64,000 nucleotides of DNA from positions 5,706 to 69,705 of the forward strand of contig CAVCUQ010000006.1 in the NCBI GenBank assembly GCA_963605425.1. The letters run 5' to 3'. The DNA comes from JAEELC01 sp963605425 (GTDB taxonomy: Bacteria > Bacillota_I > Bacilli_A > Acholeplasmatales > Anaeroplasmataceae). The stretch's first letter is position 1. Each line of letters begins with the position of its first letter. The position numbers and the translations under genes were made by a program. The notes beneath the pieces were generated by a model. That model worked only from the letters and a program-made list of their open reading frames with translations. It was not told the origin of the DNA and made no database searches. Shown one piece after another: positions 52,897-62,362 of the stretch.

Positions 52897-54375
52897 ATGA
52901 AAGATTACATTATTATTAATCCTATTGATAATGTAGCAGTTGTTTTAAGACCTTTTAAAGCAAATGAAGTGCTAGAGGGTGTCACATTACTTGAGGACAT
53001 CCCTCAAGCACATAAGGTTGCACTTGTTGATATCAAAAAGGGTGAAAATGTAATCAAATATGGTAACCCTATTGGACATGCAACTTGCGATATTAAGGCC
53101 GGAGAACATGTACATACTCATAATGTAGCTACTAACTTAGATGATATTATCGAATATAAGTATGAACCAAAGTATCCTAAGGTTTTAGGATATAAGTCTG
53201 ATAGAACTGTTGAAGTTTATGCAAGAGAAAATGGTGAATATGGTATTCGTAATGAACTTTGGGTTGTTCAAACAGTTGGTTGTGTATCAGGTGTAGCTCA
53301 AAATATTGTCAATAATTTTAAAGCTAATTATGATACAAGTGCAATTGATGGAGTTTATACTTTTAATCATCCATTCGGTTGTTCACAAATGGGTGGAGAT
53401 CTAGAATTAACTAGAATCTATCTTCAAGACATGGTAAAGCATCCTAACTGTGGTGGTGTTTTAGTATTAAGTCTTGGTTGTGAAGAAAATCAAGCTTCAG
53501 TATTTAAAGAGACTTTAGGTGATTTTGATCCTAAGAGAGTTAAGTTCTTAACTTTACAAGAAGTATCTGATGAAATCGGTGAAGGTACTAAATTACTTAA
53601 AGAACTTTATGATAATATGAAGAATGATAAGAGAACTAAACAACCATTATCAGTACTTCGTATTGGTTTAAAGTGTGGTGGATCTGATGGTATGTCAGGT
53701 ATTACTGCAAACCCATTACTAGGTAGATTATCTGATTTTATCACTTTAAATGGTGGTACAACTGTATTAGGTGAAGTTCCTGAAATGTTCGGTGCTGAAA
53801 AATTATTAATGGCTCGTTGTAAAGATGAAGCTACATTTGATAAGACTGTAAGCTTAATTAATAATTTCAAGGAATATTTTAAGAATCATCATCAAGTTAT
53901 CTATGATAATCCATCTCCAGGTAATAAGGCCGGTGGTATTACAACTCTTGAAGATAAGTCACTAGGATGTGTTCAAAAGGGTGGTGCTGCAAAAGTTATG
54001 GGTGTTATGGAAATGGGTGAACGTATTTCAAATAATGGTTTAAACTTACTATCTACACCAGGTAATGACCTTGTTGCAGTTACAACACTTGCCGCTTCAG
54101 GTTGCCAAATGGTATTATTTACAACAGGTAGAGGTACTCCATTCGGTGGATTTGTACCTACACTTAAGATAGCTACTAACACGCAAATGGCTACAACTAA
54201 AGCTAACTGGATTGATTTCAATGCTGGTAGACTTATTGAAGATAAGACAATGGATGAATTACTTGAAGATTTCATTGACTTAATTTGTGATGTTGCAAGC
54301 GGTAAGAAACTTGCTAAAAATGAAGAAAATAACTTCCGTGAGATTTCAATCTTTAAAGACGGAGTTACTTTATAA
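52897..54375 (+). CDS. uxaA: Altronate dehydratase
   Basis: Converts D-altronate to 2-keto-3-deoxygluconate. 492 residues: an N-terminal SAF domain (about 1-90, with GHATCDIKAGEHVHTHN) and a large C-terminal domain with YGIRNELWVVQTVGCVSG, FNHPFGCSQMG, LGCEENQ and GLKCGGSDGMSG. The conserved cysteines and histidines would hold the metal. Confidence 0.95.
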   Translation: MKDYIIINPIDNVAVVLRPFKANEVLEGVTLLEDIPQAHKVALVDIKKGENVIKYGNPIGHATCDIKAGEHVHTHNVATNLDDIIEYKYEPKYPKVLGYKSDRTVEVYARENGEYGIRNELWVVQTVGCVSGVAQNIVNNFKANYDTSAIDGVYTFNHPFGCSQMGGDLELTRIYLQDMVKHPNCGGVLVLSLGCEENQASVFKETLGDFDPKRVKFLTLQEVSDEIGEGTKLLKELYDNMKNDKRTKQPLSVLRIGLKCGGSDGMSGITANPLLGRLSDFITLNGGTTVLGEVPEMFGAEKLLMARCKDEATFDKTVSLINNFKEYFKNHHQVIYDNPSPGNKAGGITTLEDKSLGCVQKGGAAKVMGVMEMGERISNNGLNLLSTPGNDLVAVTTLAASGCQMVLFTTGRGTPFGGFVPTLKIATNTQMATTKANWIDFNAGRLIEDKTMDELLEDFIDLICDVASGKKLAKNEENNFREISIFKDGVTL

Positions 54376-54402
54376 AAAAAACAAAAGAGAGGACATTAAA
54401 AT

Positions 54403-55836
54403 ATGAAAGATTTTATGGACAAAGACTTCTTATTAACTACTGAAACAGCTAAGAAGTTATATCATGAACATGCAGAAAAGATGCCAATTATTGACTATCA
54501 CTGCCATCTTCAACCAAAAGAAATTTATGAAGATAAGAAATTTAGAAATTTAGCAGAAGCTTGGCTTGGTGCTGGTGACAGATATGGTGACCACTACAAG
54601 TGGAGAGCTTTACGTGCTAGAGGTTATTCTGAAGATTCTATTTCAGGTGTTGTTCCAGGAAAGACTTTAGAAGAAAGTGATTATCAAAAGTATATGCAAT
54701 TCTGCGAATCTATGCCTTATTTTGTTGGTAATCCTCTATACCACTGGAGCCATCTTGAAATGAGAAGATACTTCGGTATTGAAGATATTATCAATAAGAA
54801 GAATGCAGAAAAGATTTGGAATGAAGCTAACAAGAAACTTGAAACTTTAACTGCAAGAGAAATGATGTATAAGTTCAATGTAGATACAGTTTGTACTACA
54901 GATGATCCTATTGATGATTTACATTATCATAAACTAATGAATGAAGATAAGACTTTAAAGGTTAAGGTTCGTCCTGCATTCCGTCCTGACAAGGCAATCA
55001 ATGTTGAACTTGACTGGTTCGGTGACTGGGTATCTAAACTATCTAAGGTAGTTGGATATGAATTAAATGAATTATCTGATTTCACTCGTGCTTTAGCTGA
55101 AAGAATTGATTTCTTCCATGAAATGGGTTCTCGTTTATCAGACCATGCTCTAGACGTTGTTCACTATTGTGATGCAACTTATGAAGAAGCTAACGCTGTA
55201 TATAAGAAAGGTTTAAAGAACGAAGCTATTTCTGATCATGAACAAGATATTTACAAAGGATATATCTTAGTATTCCTAGGTAAAGAATATTCTAAACATG
55301 GTTGGACTCAACAATACCATATCGGAGCTTTACGTAATAACTCTAAGTCTATGCTTAAGAAGATCGGACCAGATACAGGATTTGATGCAATTGAAGATGC
55401 AGTATACATGGAAAAGTTATCTCAATTACTAGGTGCTCTAGATGGTGCTGACGCTCTTCCTAAGACTATCCTATATGATCTAAACCCACGTGATAACTAT
55501 GCTTTAATGGTTCTTGCTGGATGTTTCCAAAAAGAAGGAGTTAAGAATAGAGTTCAAGTTGGTACAGCTTGGTGGTTCCTTGATCAATTAGATGGTATGA
55601 AGCAAAATATGGAAGCTATGATGCAAGTTTGCGTAATGGCTCAATCTGTAGGTATGTTAACAGATTCTCGTTCATTCCTTGCTTACCCACGTCATGAATA
55701 TTATAGACGTTTACTTTGCCAATTATTTGGTGAATTAGTTGAATCAGGTCAATATCCTGCAGAAGAATTAGATACTTTAGGTCAAATTGTTGAAGATATT
55801 TGTTACAACAACGCTAAAGAATATTTCGGATTCTAA
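54403..55836 (+). CDS. uxaC: Uronate isomerase
   Basis: Isomerises D-galacturonate to D-tagaturonate (and glucuronate to fructuronate). 477 residues, amidohydrolase fold. The metal-type motif DYHCHLQPKEIYED, the block TVCTTDDPIDDL and the QYHIGALRNNS segment are conserved. AGAGAGGA precedes the ATG. Last gene of the operon. With uxaB and uxaA it completes the path to KDG. Confidence 0.97.
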   Translation: MKDFMDKDFLLTTETAKKLYHEHAEKMPIIDYHCHLQPKEIYEDKKFRNLAEAWLGAGDRYGDHYKWRALRARGYSEDSISGVVPGKTLEESDYQKYMQFCESMPYFVGNPLYHWSHLEMRRYFGIEDIINKKNAEKIWNEANKKLETLTAREMMYKFNVDTVCTTDDPIDDLHYHKLMNEDKTLKVKVRPAFRPDKAINVELDWFGDWVSKLSKVVGYELNELSDFTRALAERIDFFHEMGSRLSDHALDVVHYCDATYEEANAVYKKGLKNEAISDHEQDIYKGYILVFLGKEYSKHGWTQQYHIGALRNNSKSMLKKIGPDTGFDAIEDAVYMEKLSQLLGALDGADALPKTILYDLNPRDNYALMVLAGCFQKEGVKNRVQVGTAWWFLDQLDGMKQNMEAMMQVCVMAQSVGMLTDSRSFLAYPRHEYYRRLLCQLFGELVESGQYPAEELDTLGQIVEDICYNNAKEYFGF

Positions 55837-55846
55837 TATCAATATT

Positions 55847-55875
55847 ACTAGCATCGTATGATGCTAGTTTTTTTA
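55847..55875 (+). terminator. Terminator of the uxa operon
   Basis: Perfect nine-pair stem ACTAGCATC/GATGCTAGT with a GTAT loop (55847-55868), then seven T. Confidence 0.92.
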
Positions 55876-55932
55876 TTTCATAAACCTTTACCACTTAGTT
55901 TATTGTATGATAAAATAGAAAAGGTGACTTTT

Positions 55933-56343
55933 ATGAAGAAATATATAGTAGGTGAAGTTATTACACAAATAATAGGATTTATAATCTATCTAGTTGTTTT
56001 ATTAAATAATCAAAATCATGAAGCTTTAATGCGTTTTATCTATATTACAAGCCTTATCTATTTTGGGTATGTAATATTATCAATTCATATAATATTTATT
56101 TTAATTAAACAAATAAGATTAAAGGAGTATCTAGGTAGTAAATATGATAGTATGTTTTCATTTTATGCAGTTATAGCTTTTGCATTTATTCATATGTTAT
56201 TAATCTATTATATAAATGATGAAATACTTAAAAAATATCTAGCTATATTTATTATTTTAATACCATTTATATATTCACTTTTTATAAGTCTTGGTATTAT
56301 TTTTGAAAAGAAAGATAATAAAAAACTAAAAAGCATAAAGTAA
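55933..56343 (+). CDS. Small four-span membrane protein
   Basis: 136 residues with four hydrophobic segments (about 8-24, 36-60, 82-98, 108-128) and a basic tail. Family not recognised. The ATG at 55933 follows AAGGTGA; an ATG at 55858 lies inside the uxa terminator. It appears monogenic ahead of leuS. Confidence 0.65.
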   Translation: MKKYIVGEVITQIIGFIIYLVVLLNNQNHEALMRFIYITSLIYFGYVILSIHIIFILIKQIRLKEYLGSKYDSMFSFYAVIAFAFIHMLLIYYINDEILKKYLAIFIILIPFIYSLFISLGIIFEKKDNKKLKSIK

Positions 56344-56424
56344 GGAAAACTAAAAATAGATAATAACTTTTATTATATTTTAAATTGTGATAAAATAATT
56401 TTAACTTTTTTAAGGAGTGTTATT

Positions 56425-58842
56425 ATGGAATATAAAACATTTAATCATAATGAAATAGAAAAGAAATGGCAAAAATATTGGGCAGAAAACGATACATTTA
56501 AGACTGATGTATGGGATTTTTCAAAGCCTAAATATTACTGTCTTGATATGTTCCCATATCCATCTGGACAAGGTTTACATGTAGGTCATCCTGAAGGATA
56601 TACTGCAACTGACATCATTTCAAGAATGAAGAGAATGCAAGGATTTAACGTATTACATCCAATGGGATTTGACTCATTTGGTCTACCTGCAGAACAATAT
56701 GCAATTAAGACTGGTAATCATCCAGAAGGATTTACTAATCAAAATATTGCAACATTCACAAGACAACTTAAAACTTTAGGTTTCTCTTTTGACTGGTCTA
56801 AACAAATCTCAACTTGTGATCCTTCATACTATAGATGGACTCAATGGATATTTGAACAATTATATAAAAAAGGACTAGCTAAGCAAATTGACATGCCTGT
56901 TAACTGGTGTGAAGAACTTGGAACAGTACTTGCAAATGATGAAGTAATCGATGGTAAGAGTGAACGTGGTGGATATCCTGTTGTAAGAAAGAACATGAAA
57001 CAATGGGTTCTTGATATTCCTGCCTATGCAGAAAAATTACTTGATGGTCTAGATACAATTGATTGGCCTTTATCAACTAAAGAAATGCAAAGAAACTGGA
57101 TTGGTAAGTCTGTAGGTGCTCATGTTAATTTCAATGTAGAGGGTACAAATGAGCACATCACTGTATTTACTACTCGCTGTGACACATTATTTGGTGCTAC
57201 TTACTGCGTTCTAGCTCCTGAACATAAACTAGTTGACCTTATTACTACAGATGAGCAAAGAGATAAGGTTAATGAATATAAGAAGTTAGCTGCTAGCAAA
57301 TCTGAAATTGATAGAACAGGTGATAATAAAGAAAAGACTGGTGTTTGGACTGGTGCTTATGCAATTAATCCAGTAAACGGAGCTAAACTTCCTATTTGGA
57401 TTTCCGACTATGTACTAGCTACATACGGTACTGGTGCTATCATGGCTGTGCCTGCTCATGATACTAGAGATTATGCATTTGCAAAGAAGTTCAATCTTCC
57501 TATCATAGAGGTTCTAGAAGGCGGAGATATAAGTAAGGAAGCTTATACTGAAGATGGTCTTCATATTAATTCTGACTTCTTAAATGGATTAAATAAAAGT
57601 GATGCACTTGAAACTATGTACAAGTGGTTAAAAGACAATAATGTAGGTGAGAAGAAAATCACTTACAAGATGAGAGAATGGGTATTTGCTCGTCAAAGAT
57701 ATTGGGGAGAACCAATTCCTGTTGTTCATTATAAAAATCATGATGAATTGCTAGCAGAAGATGAATTACCTTTAACTTTACCTGTTCTTGATGACTATAA
57801 ACCAAAGGTTAATGGTACTGCACCACTTGAAAATGCTGAAGAATGGAAAAAGTATGTTAATAAAGTAACTGGTGAAGTAGGTAAGAGAGAAACTAATACT
57901 ATGCCAGGTAGTGCTGCTTCAAGCTGGTACTTCATGCGTTATATTGATCCTAATAATGATAAAGAATTTGCAAATCAAGAATTATTAAAACATTGGCTTC
58001 CTGTTGATTTATATGTAGGTGGACCAGAACACGCTGTAGGTCACTTATTATATTCACGTTTCTGGACTAATTTCTTACACGATGAAGGATTATCACCTGT
58101 AAGTGAACCATTTAAAAAGTTAGTTCACCAAGGTATGATTTTAGGTGAAAATGGCGAAAAGATGAGTAAGTCTAGAGGAAACGTTATTAACCCTGATGAT
58201 GTAGTAAGAGATTATGGTGCTGATACACTTCGTTTATATGAAATGTTTATGGGACCACTTGAGGCCGCAAAACCTTGGGCTACAACAGGATTAGACGGAG
58301 CTCATAAGTTCTTAGAAAGAGTATATAGACTTGTAACAGATGATGCGTATAAAGCTAAATATACTGATACTTATAATAAGAACCTTGAAAAGATTTATAA
58401 CCAAACAGTTAAAAAGGTTTCAAATGATTATGAATCGTTAAACTTTAATACTGCAATTTCACAACTTATGATCTTTGTTAATGAGGTTTATAAACAAGAT
58501 GTTATTTATAAAGGATACATTGAAGGATTTATTAAACTATTATCACCTATTGCACCTCACATTTGTGAAGAACTATGGGAAAAACTTGGTCATGATAAGA
58601 CAATCGCTTATGAAGCATGGCCTACTTATGATGAAGCTTTAACTAAGGATTCAACAGTAACATATGTTGTATCTGTAAATGGTAAGATGCGTGATAAGCT
58701 TGAAATTGAAGCTGAAACAGATCAAGAAGAAGTTAAAAAAATAGCTCTTCAAAGTGAACGTATTAAACAATATACTGATGGACATGAAATTGTTAAGATT
58801 ATTGTAGTACCTAAGAAGATTGTTAATATTGTAATTAAATAA
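56425..58842 (+). CDS. leuS: Leucyl-tRNA synthetase
   Basis: Charges tRNA-Leu. 805 residues, bacterial type. The HIGH motif appears as GLHVGHPEGY and the KMSKS motif as GEKMSKSRGNVINPDD. The CP1 editing domain (about 220-415, with TTRCDTLFGATYCVLAPEH and GTGAIMAVPAHDTRDYAF) and the ERVYRLV anticodon-binding part are intact. The 81-base leader has no T-box features, unlike many Firmicutes. AAGGAG precedes the ATG. Confidence 0.98.
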   Translation: MEYKTFNHNEIEKKWQKYWAENDTFKTDVWDFSKPKYYCLDMFPYPSGQGLHVGHPEGYTATDIISRMKRMQGFNVLHPMGFDSFGLPAEQYAIKTGNHPEGFTNQNIATFTRQLKTLGFSFDWSKQISTCDPSYYRWTQWIFEQLYKKGLAKQIDMPVNWCEELGTVLANDEVIDGKSERGGYPVVRKNMKQWVLDIPAYAEKLLDGLDTIDWPLSTKEMQRNWIGKSVGAHVNFNVEGTNEHITVFTTRCDTLFGATYCVLAPEHKLVDLITTDEQRDKVNEYKKLAASKSEIDRTGDNKEKTGVWTGAYAINPVNGAKLPIWISDYVLATYGTGAIMAVPAHDTRDYAFAKKFNLPIIEVLEGGDISKEAYTEDGLHINSDFLNGLNKSDALETMYKWLKDNNVGEKKITYKMREWVFARQRYWGEPIPVVHYKNHDELLAEDELPLTLPVLDDYKPKVNGTAPLENAEEWKKYVNKVTGEVGKRETNTMPGSAASSWYFMRYIDPNNDKEFANQELLKHWLPVDLYVGGPEHAVGHLLYSRFWTNFLHDEGLSPVSEPFKKLVHQGMILGENGEKMSKSRGNVINPDDVVRDYGADTLRLYEMFMGPLEAAKPWATTGLDGAHKFLERVYRLVTDDAYKAKYTDTYNKNLEKIYNQTVKKVSNDYESLNFNTAISQLMIFVNEVYKQDVIYKGYIEGFIKLLSPIAPHICEELWEKLGHDKTIAYEAWPTYDEALTKDSTVTYVVSVNGKMRDKLEIEAETDQEEVKKIALQSERIKQYTDGHEIVKIIVVPKKIVNIVIK

Positions 58843-58850
58843 ATAAAATT

Positions 58851-58880
58851 AATGGTTTAGACTAGATCTAGACCATTTTT
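58851..58880 (+). terminator. Terminator of leuS
   Basis: Eleven-pair stem with one G-U pair (58851-58861 and 58867-58877, loop CTAGA) running into T. Confidence 0.85.
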
Positions 58881-58956
58881 CTTCTTATAACACTAAAAAG
58901 ATTTATAAAATTGTTATATAATATATTTATTATTAATAAAAAGGTGATTATAGTTT

Positions 58957-59787
58957 ATGAATATATTAATTGTAGGACTAGGAATAATAGGTGCCTCATA
59001 TGCAAAAGGATTAAAAGAAAAAGGACACTATATCTATGGCGTAGATAAGAGGAAAGAAACTATTTCTTATGGTATAGAAAATAATATAATATCTGAAGGA
59101 TCAATAGATGCTAAAGATTTTATTGAAAAAAGTGATTTAATAATCCTAGGATTATACCCATATGATTTACTTGATTTCTTAAAGAAATATAATAATTTAT
59201 TTAAAGAAGGACAAATAATAACTGATGTATCAGGTGTTAAGAGACATTTTTTAAAGGAAGCTTATGCTTTATCAAAACCTGCCACTTATATTTCACACCA
59301 CCCTATGGCAGGAAGAGAAAAACAAGGAATTAAATATTCGGATAATAAGATTTTTAATGGAGCTAATTTCTTAATTATTAATTATCAAAATGCTGAAAAA
59401 GAAATAGAAGTATTAAAAGGTATTGCAAGAGATTTAAACTTTGGTAAGATTTCTATTATTTCAATGGAAAAGCATGATAAGATGGTAGGCTATACATCTC
59501 AGCTAGCTCACGCTATAGCTTGCGCACTAGTTAATTCTGATACCGAAGATGATACCTATGATTTTATAGGTGATTCTTATAGAGATTTAACAAGAATAGC
59601 TAAAATCAATAAAGATTTATGGAGTGAATTATTCTTAAGCAATAGAGATTATCTAATAGATGAAATTAATAATTTTGAAAATGAATTAGATAAAATTAAA
59701 ACTTCTTTAATAACTTGCGATAAAGAAGCTTTAAAAGATATATTTGAAGAATCTAAAATTAGAAGAGAAAAGATGGAAAAGAAATAA
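58957..59787 (+). CDS. tyrA: Prephenate dehydrogenase
   Basis: Oxidises prephenate to 4-hydroxyphenylpyruvate (tyrosine branch). 276 residues. The NAD-binding GLGIIGASYAKGL, ITDVSGVKRHF, the catalytic SHHPMAGREKQG and the TSQLAHAIACAL helix are in place. No ACT domain follows, so tyrosine feedback through that domain is absent. It overlaps aroB by one base. Confidence 0.93.
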   Translation: MNILIVGLGIIGASYAKGLKEKGHYIYGVDKRKETISYGIENNIISEGSIDAKDFIEKSDLIILGLYPYDLLDFLKKYNNLFKEGQIITDVSGVKRHFLKEAYALSKPATYISHHPMAGREKQGIKYSDNKIFNGANFLIINYQNAEKEIEVLKGIARDLNFGKISIISMEKHDKMVGYTSQLAHAIACALVNSDTEDDTYDFIGDSYRDLTRIAKINKDLWSELFLSNRDYLIDEINNFENELDKIKTSLITCDKEALKDIFEESKIRREKMEKK

Positions 59788-60812
59788 TGAAGACAATTGA
59801 TTTAAATCTTAAAACTAATAGCTATAAAGTGTATATTGAAGATGGTATTTTAGATAAGGCATTAGAATATATAGAGAAAGTATATTCTAATAAGAAAGTA
59901 TATATAATAACTGATGATTTAGTTAGTACTTTCTATTTAGATAGATTAACTAAAATATTAGAGAAAAAATATATTGTTAATTCAGTTATAGTTAAGAATG
60001 GTGAACAAAGTAAATCATTTGATACCTATGTAGAAGTATGCCAAAAGTTAATTTCTTTAGATGTTAGAAGAAATGAATTACTTATTGCCTTAGGTGGGGG
60101 TGTAGTCGGAGATTTATGTGGTTTTGTAGCTTCTACTATCTATAGAGGAGTTCCTTATGTCCAAATTCCTACATCATTACTTGCACAAATGGACTCATCT
60201 ATTGGTGGTAAATGTGGTATTGATTTCTATGATAGAAAGAATATTATTGGTGCTTTTAAACAACCATTACTTGTATTAATTGATCCTAAGACATTAGATA
60301 CTCTAAATAAAAGAGAGTTTTCTAATGGNNNNNNNNNNNNNNNNNNNNNNNNNNNNNNNNNNNNNNNNNNNNNNNNNNNNNNNNNNNNNNNNNNNNNNNN
60401 NNNNNNNNNNNNNNNNNNNNNNNNNNNNNNNNNNNNNNNNNNNNNNNNNNNNNNNNNNNNNNNNNNNNNNNNNNNNNNNNNNNNNNNNNNNNNNNNNNNN
60501 NNNNNNNNNNNNNNNNNNNNNNNNNNNNNNNNNNNNNNNNNNNNNNNNNNNNNNNNNNNNNNNNNNNNNNNNNNNNNNNNNNNNNNNNNNNNNNNNNNNN
60601 NNNNNNNNNNNGAATCTTTATATAGTGATACCTATAAGATACTATCTTTATATGATTTACCTACTAAAGAATATGATTATAAGAAATATTTAGAAAAGAC
60701 TGTCTATGATAAGAAGAATTTAGCTGGTGTAGTTAACTTTATTTTAATAGATAAGTTAGGAAGTACAGTAATTTATAAAGTTGATGAAAATAAATTAAAG
60801 GAATTGATTTAA
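59787..60812 (+). CDS. aroB: 3-dehydroquinate synthase, interrupted by an assembly gap
   Basis: Second step of the shikimate pathway. The visible N-terminal half has NGEQSKSFDTYV, LGGGVVGDLCGFVASTIYRG, the substrate block QIPTSLLAQMDSSIGGK and GAFKQP. The end (YDKKNLAGVVNFILIDKLG) is also typical. The 283-base N-run hides the metal-binding histidines. Across the gap the frame is kept and the total of 341 residues is normal, so the gap size seems right. The gene is probably intact. Confidence 0.93.
   Translation: MKTIDLNLKTNSYKVYIEDGILDKALEYIEKVYSNKKVYIITDDLVSTFYLDRLTKILEKKYIVNSVIVKNGEQSKSFDTYVEVCQKLISLDVRRNELLIALGGGVVGDLCGFVASTIYRGVPYVQIPTSLLAQMDSSIGGKCGIDFYDRKNIIGAFKQPLLVLIDPKTLDTLNKREFSNXXXXXXXXXXXXXXXXXXXXXXXXXXXXXXXXXXXXXXXXXXXXXXXXXXXXXXXXXXXXXXXXXXXXXXXXXXXXXXXXXXXXXXXXXXXXXXXESLYSDTYKILSLYDLPTKEYDYKKYLEKTVYDKKNLAGVVNFILIDKLGSTVIYKVDENKLKELI
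60329..60611. other. Assembly gap inside aroB (283 N)
   Basis: Unresolved bases. The aroB frame continues correctly on the far side. Confidence 0.99.
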
Positions 60813-62069
60813 ATGAATGTTAGAATTAAAAAAGGATTATTAAATGGAGTTCTAAATGTACCATCTAGTAAGAGCTTAACACATAGAGCTATTATAGCAG
60901 CTAGTTTAGCTATAGGAGATAGTGTTATTAGTAATGTATCTTATTCTAAAGATATAGAAGCTACTATTAAGGCTATGGAAAGCCTAGGAGCTATAATAAG
61001 AAAAGATAATGATACTTTATATATTAAAGGATGTATGCCTACAAAAGTATTAGATGTGATTGATGCCTGTGAATCTGGGTCTACAACTAGATTTTTAATC
61101 CCATTATGTGTATTAACTGGCAAAGAAATGACTATAACAGGACACAATAAATTAATCGATAGACCTTTAGATCCTTATTTTGAAATCTTTAATCAAGATG
61201 GAATTTATTATAAAAAGGATGAACATTATCTTCCTTTGACTATAAAAGGTACATTTAAAGGCGGAAGATATAAGATTAGAGGAGATGTATCTAGTCAGTT
61301 TATAACTGGTCTTTTATTTGCACTTCCTTTAATAGATGAGGATTCTATAATTGAAATAACAACTAAGTTAGAATCTAAATCTTATATCGATTTAACTTTA
61401 GATATATTATCTAAGTTTGGTATTAATATTACCTTTAAAGATAATTGTTATTATATTAAAGGTGGTCAAAAATATATTCCTTGTGATTATGTATGTGAAG
61501 GTGACTTTAGCCAAGCAGCATTCTTCCTTGTAGCTGATGCATTAGGATCTAATGTAAAATTAAAGAATTTGAATCCTAATTCTCTTCAAGGAGATAAAGC
61601 TATACTTAATTATTTAGAATCTTTTGGTGCTAAGGTAATATTTAAAGATAACTTATATAGCTCTGGTATTGGTACATTTAAATCCCTTGATATAGATGTA
61701 TCTAACACACCAGATTTAGGACCTATTTTGTGTGTACTTCTTAACAGTACAATAGGTACATCAAGGCTTACAAATGCATCGCGTCTTAGAATTAAAGAAT
61801 GCGATAGAATAACATGTGTTAAAGAAGAGCTAAATAAATTAGGATTTAATATTGAAGAAGAAAGCGACACTATGATTATTAATGGTAATAAGGTATATGG
61901 AAGTGGTATAGTTGATTCTCATAATGACCATAGACTAGTTATGGCTTTTGCAATATGTGCTACAATATCAAATGAAGTTGTAATTACTAATGCAGAAGCT
62001 ATAAATAAGAGCTATCCTAATTTCTTTAAAGATTTTGAAAAACTTGGAGGTAATATATCCTATGAATAA
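60813..62069 (+). CDS. aroA: 5-enolpyruvylshikimate-3-phosphate synthase
   Basis: Joins PEP and shikimate-3-phosphate. 418 residues. PSSKSLTHRAIIAASLA, the PEP-site ESGSTTRFLIPL (Gly of the GxxGTxxR-type loop replaced by Glu-Ser-Gly-Ser-Thr-Thr), LIDRPLDPYFE, GDVSSQF and the C-terminal SHNDHRLVMAFAI are present. The loop lacks the NAGTA sequence of class I enzymes, so glyphosate sensitivity may differ; that is inference. It begins one base after the aroB stop. Confidence 0.95.
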   Translation: MNVRIKKGLLNGVLNVPSSKSLTHRAIIAASLAIGDSVISNVSYSKDIEATIKAMESLGAIIRKDNDTLYIKGCMPTKVLDVIDACESGSTTRFLIPLCVLTGKEMTITGHNKLIDRPLDPYFEIFNQDGIYYKKDEHYLPLTIKGTFKGGRYKIRGDVSSQFITGLLFALPLIDEDSIIEITTKLESKSYIDLTLDILSKFGINITFKDNCYYIKGGQKYIPCDYVCEGDFSQAAFFLVADALGSNVKLKNLNPNSLQGDKAILNYLESFGAKVIFKDNLYSSGIGTFKSLDIDVSNTPDLGPILCVLLNSTIGTSRLTNASRLRIKECDRITCVKEELNKLGFNIEEESDTMIINGNKVYGSGIVDSHNDHRLVMAFAICATISNEVVITNAEAINKSYPNFFKDFEKLGGNISYE

Positions 62070-62070
62070 A
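62062..62070 (+). CDS. Start of an unknown gene lost in the second gap
   Basis: ATGAATAAA overlaps the aroA stop codon in a different frame, after GGAGGTAATATATCCT, a good ribosome site. The gene runs into the gap. About 270 bases separate this ATG from the expected start of aroE, enough for a protein of about 90 residues such as a type II chorismate mutase, but too small for a shikimate kinase unless the gap length is only an estimate. It could also be aroE itself with an unusually long N-terminus. Confidence 0.4.
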
Positions 62071-62362
62071 NNNNNNNNNNNNNNNNNNNNNNNNNNNNNN
62101 NNNNNNNNNNNNNNNNNNNNNNNNNNNNNNNNNNNNNNNNNNNNNNNNNNNNNNNNNNNNNNNNNNNNNNNNNNNNNNNNNNNNNNNNNNNNNNNNNNNN
62201 NNNNNNNNNNNNNNNNNNNNNNNNNNNNNNNNNNNNNNNNNNNNNNNNNNNNNNNNNNNNNNNNNNNNNNNNNNNNNNNNNNNNNNNNNNNNNNNNNNNN
62301 NNNNNNNNNNNNNNNNNNNNNNNNNNNNNNNNNNNNNNNNNNNNNNNNNNNNNNNNNNNNNN
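62071..62362. other. Assembly gap before aroE (292 N)
   Basis: Unresolved bases between aroA and the first visible codons of aroE. Confidence 0.99.

Noticed and set aside
55858..55932. Upstream ATG extension of the small membrane protein before leuS
   Set aside because: The ATG lies within the uxa terminator hairpin and lacks a ribosome site.
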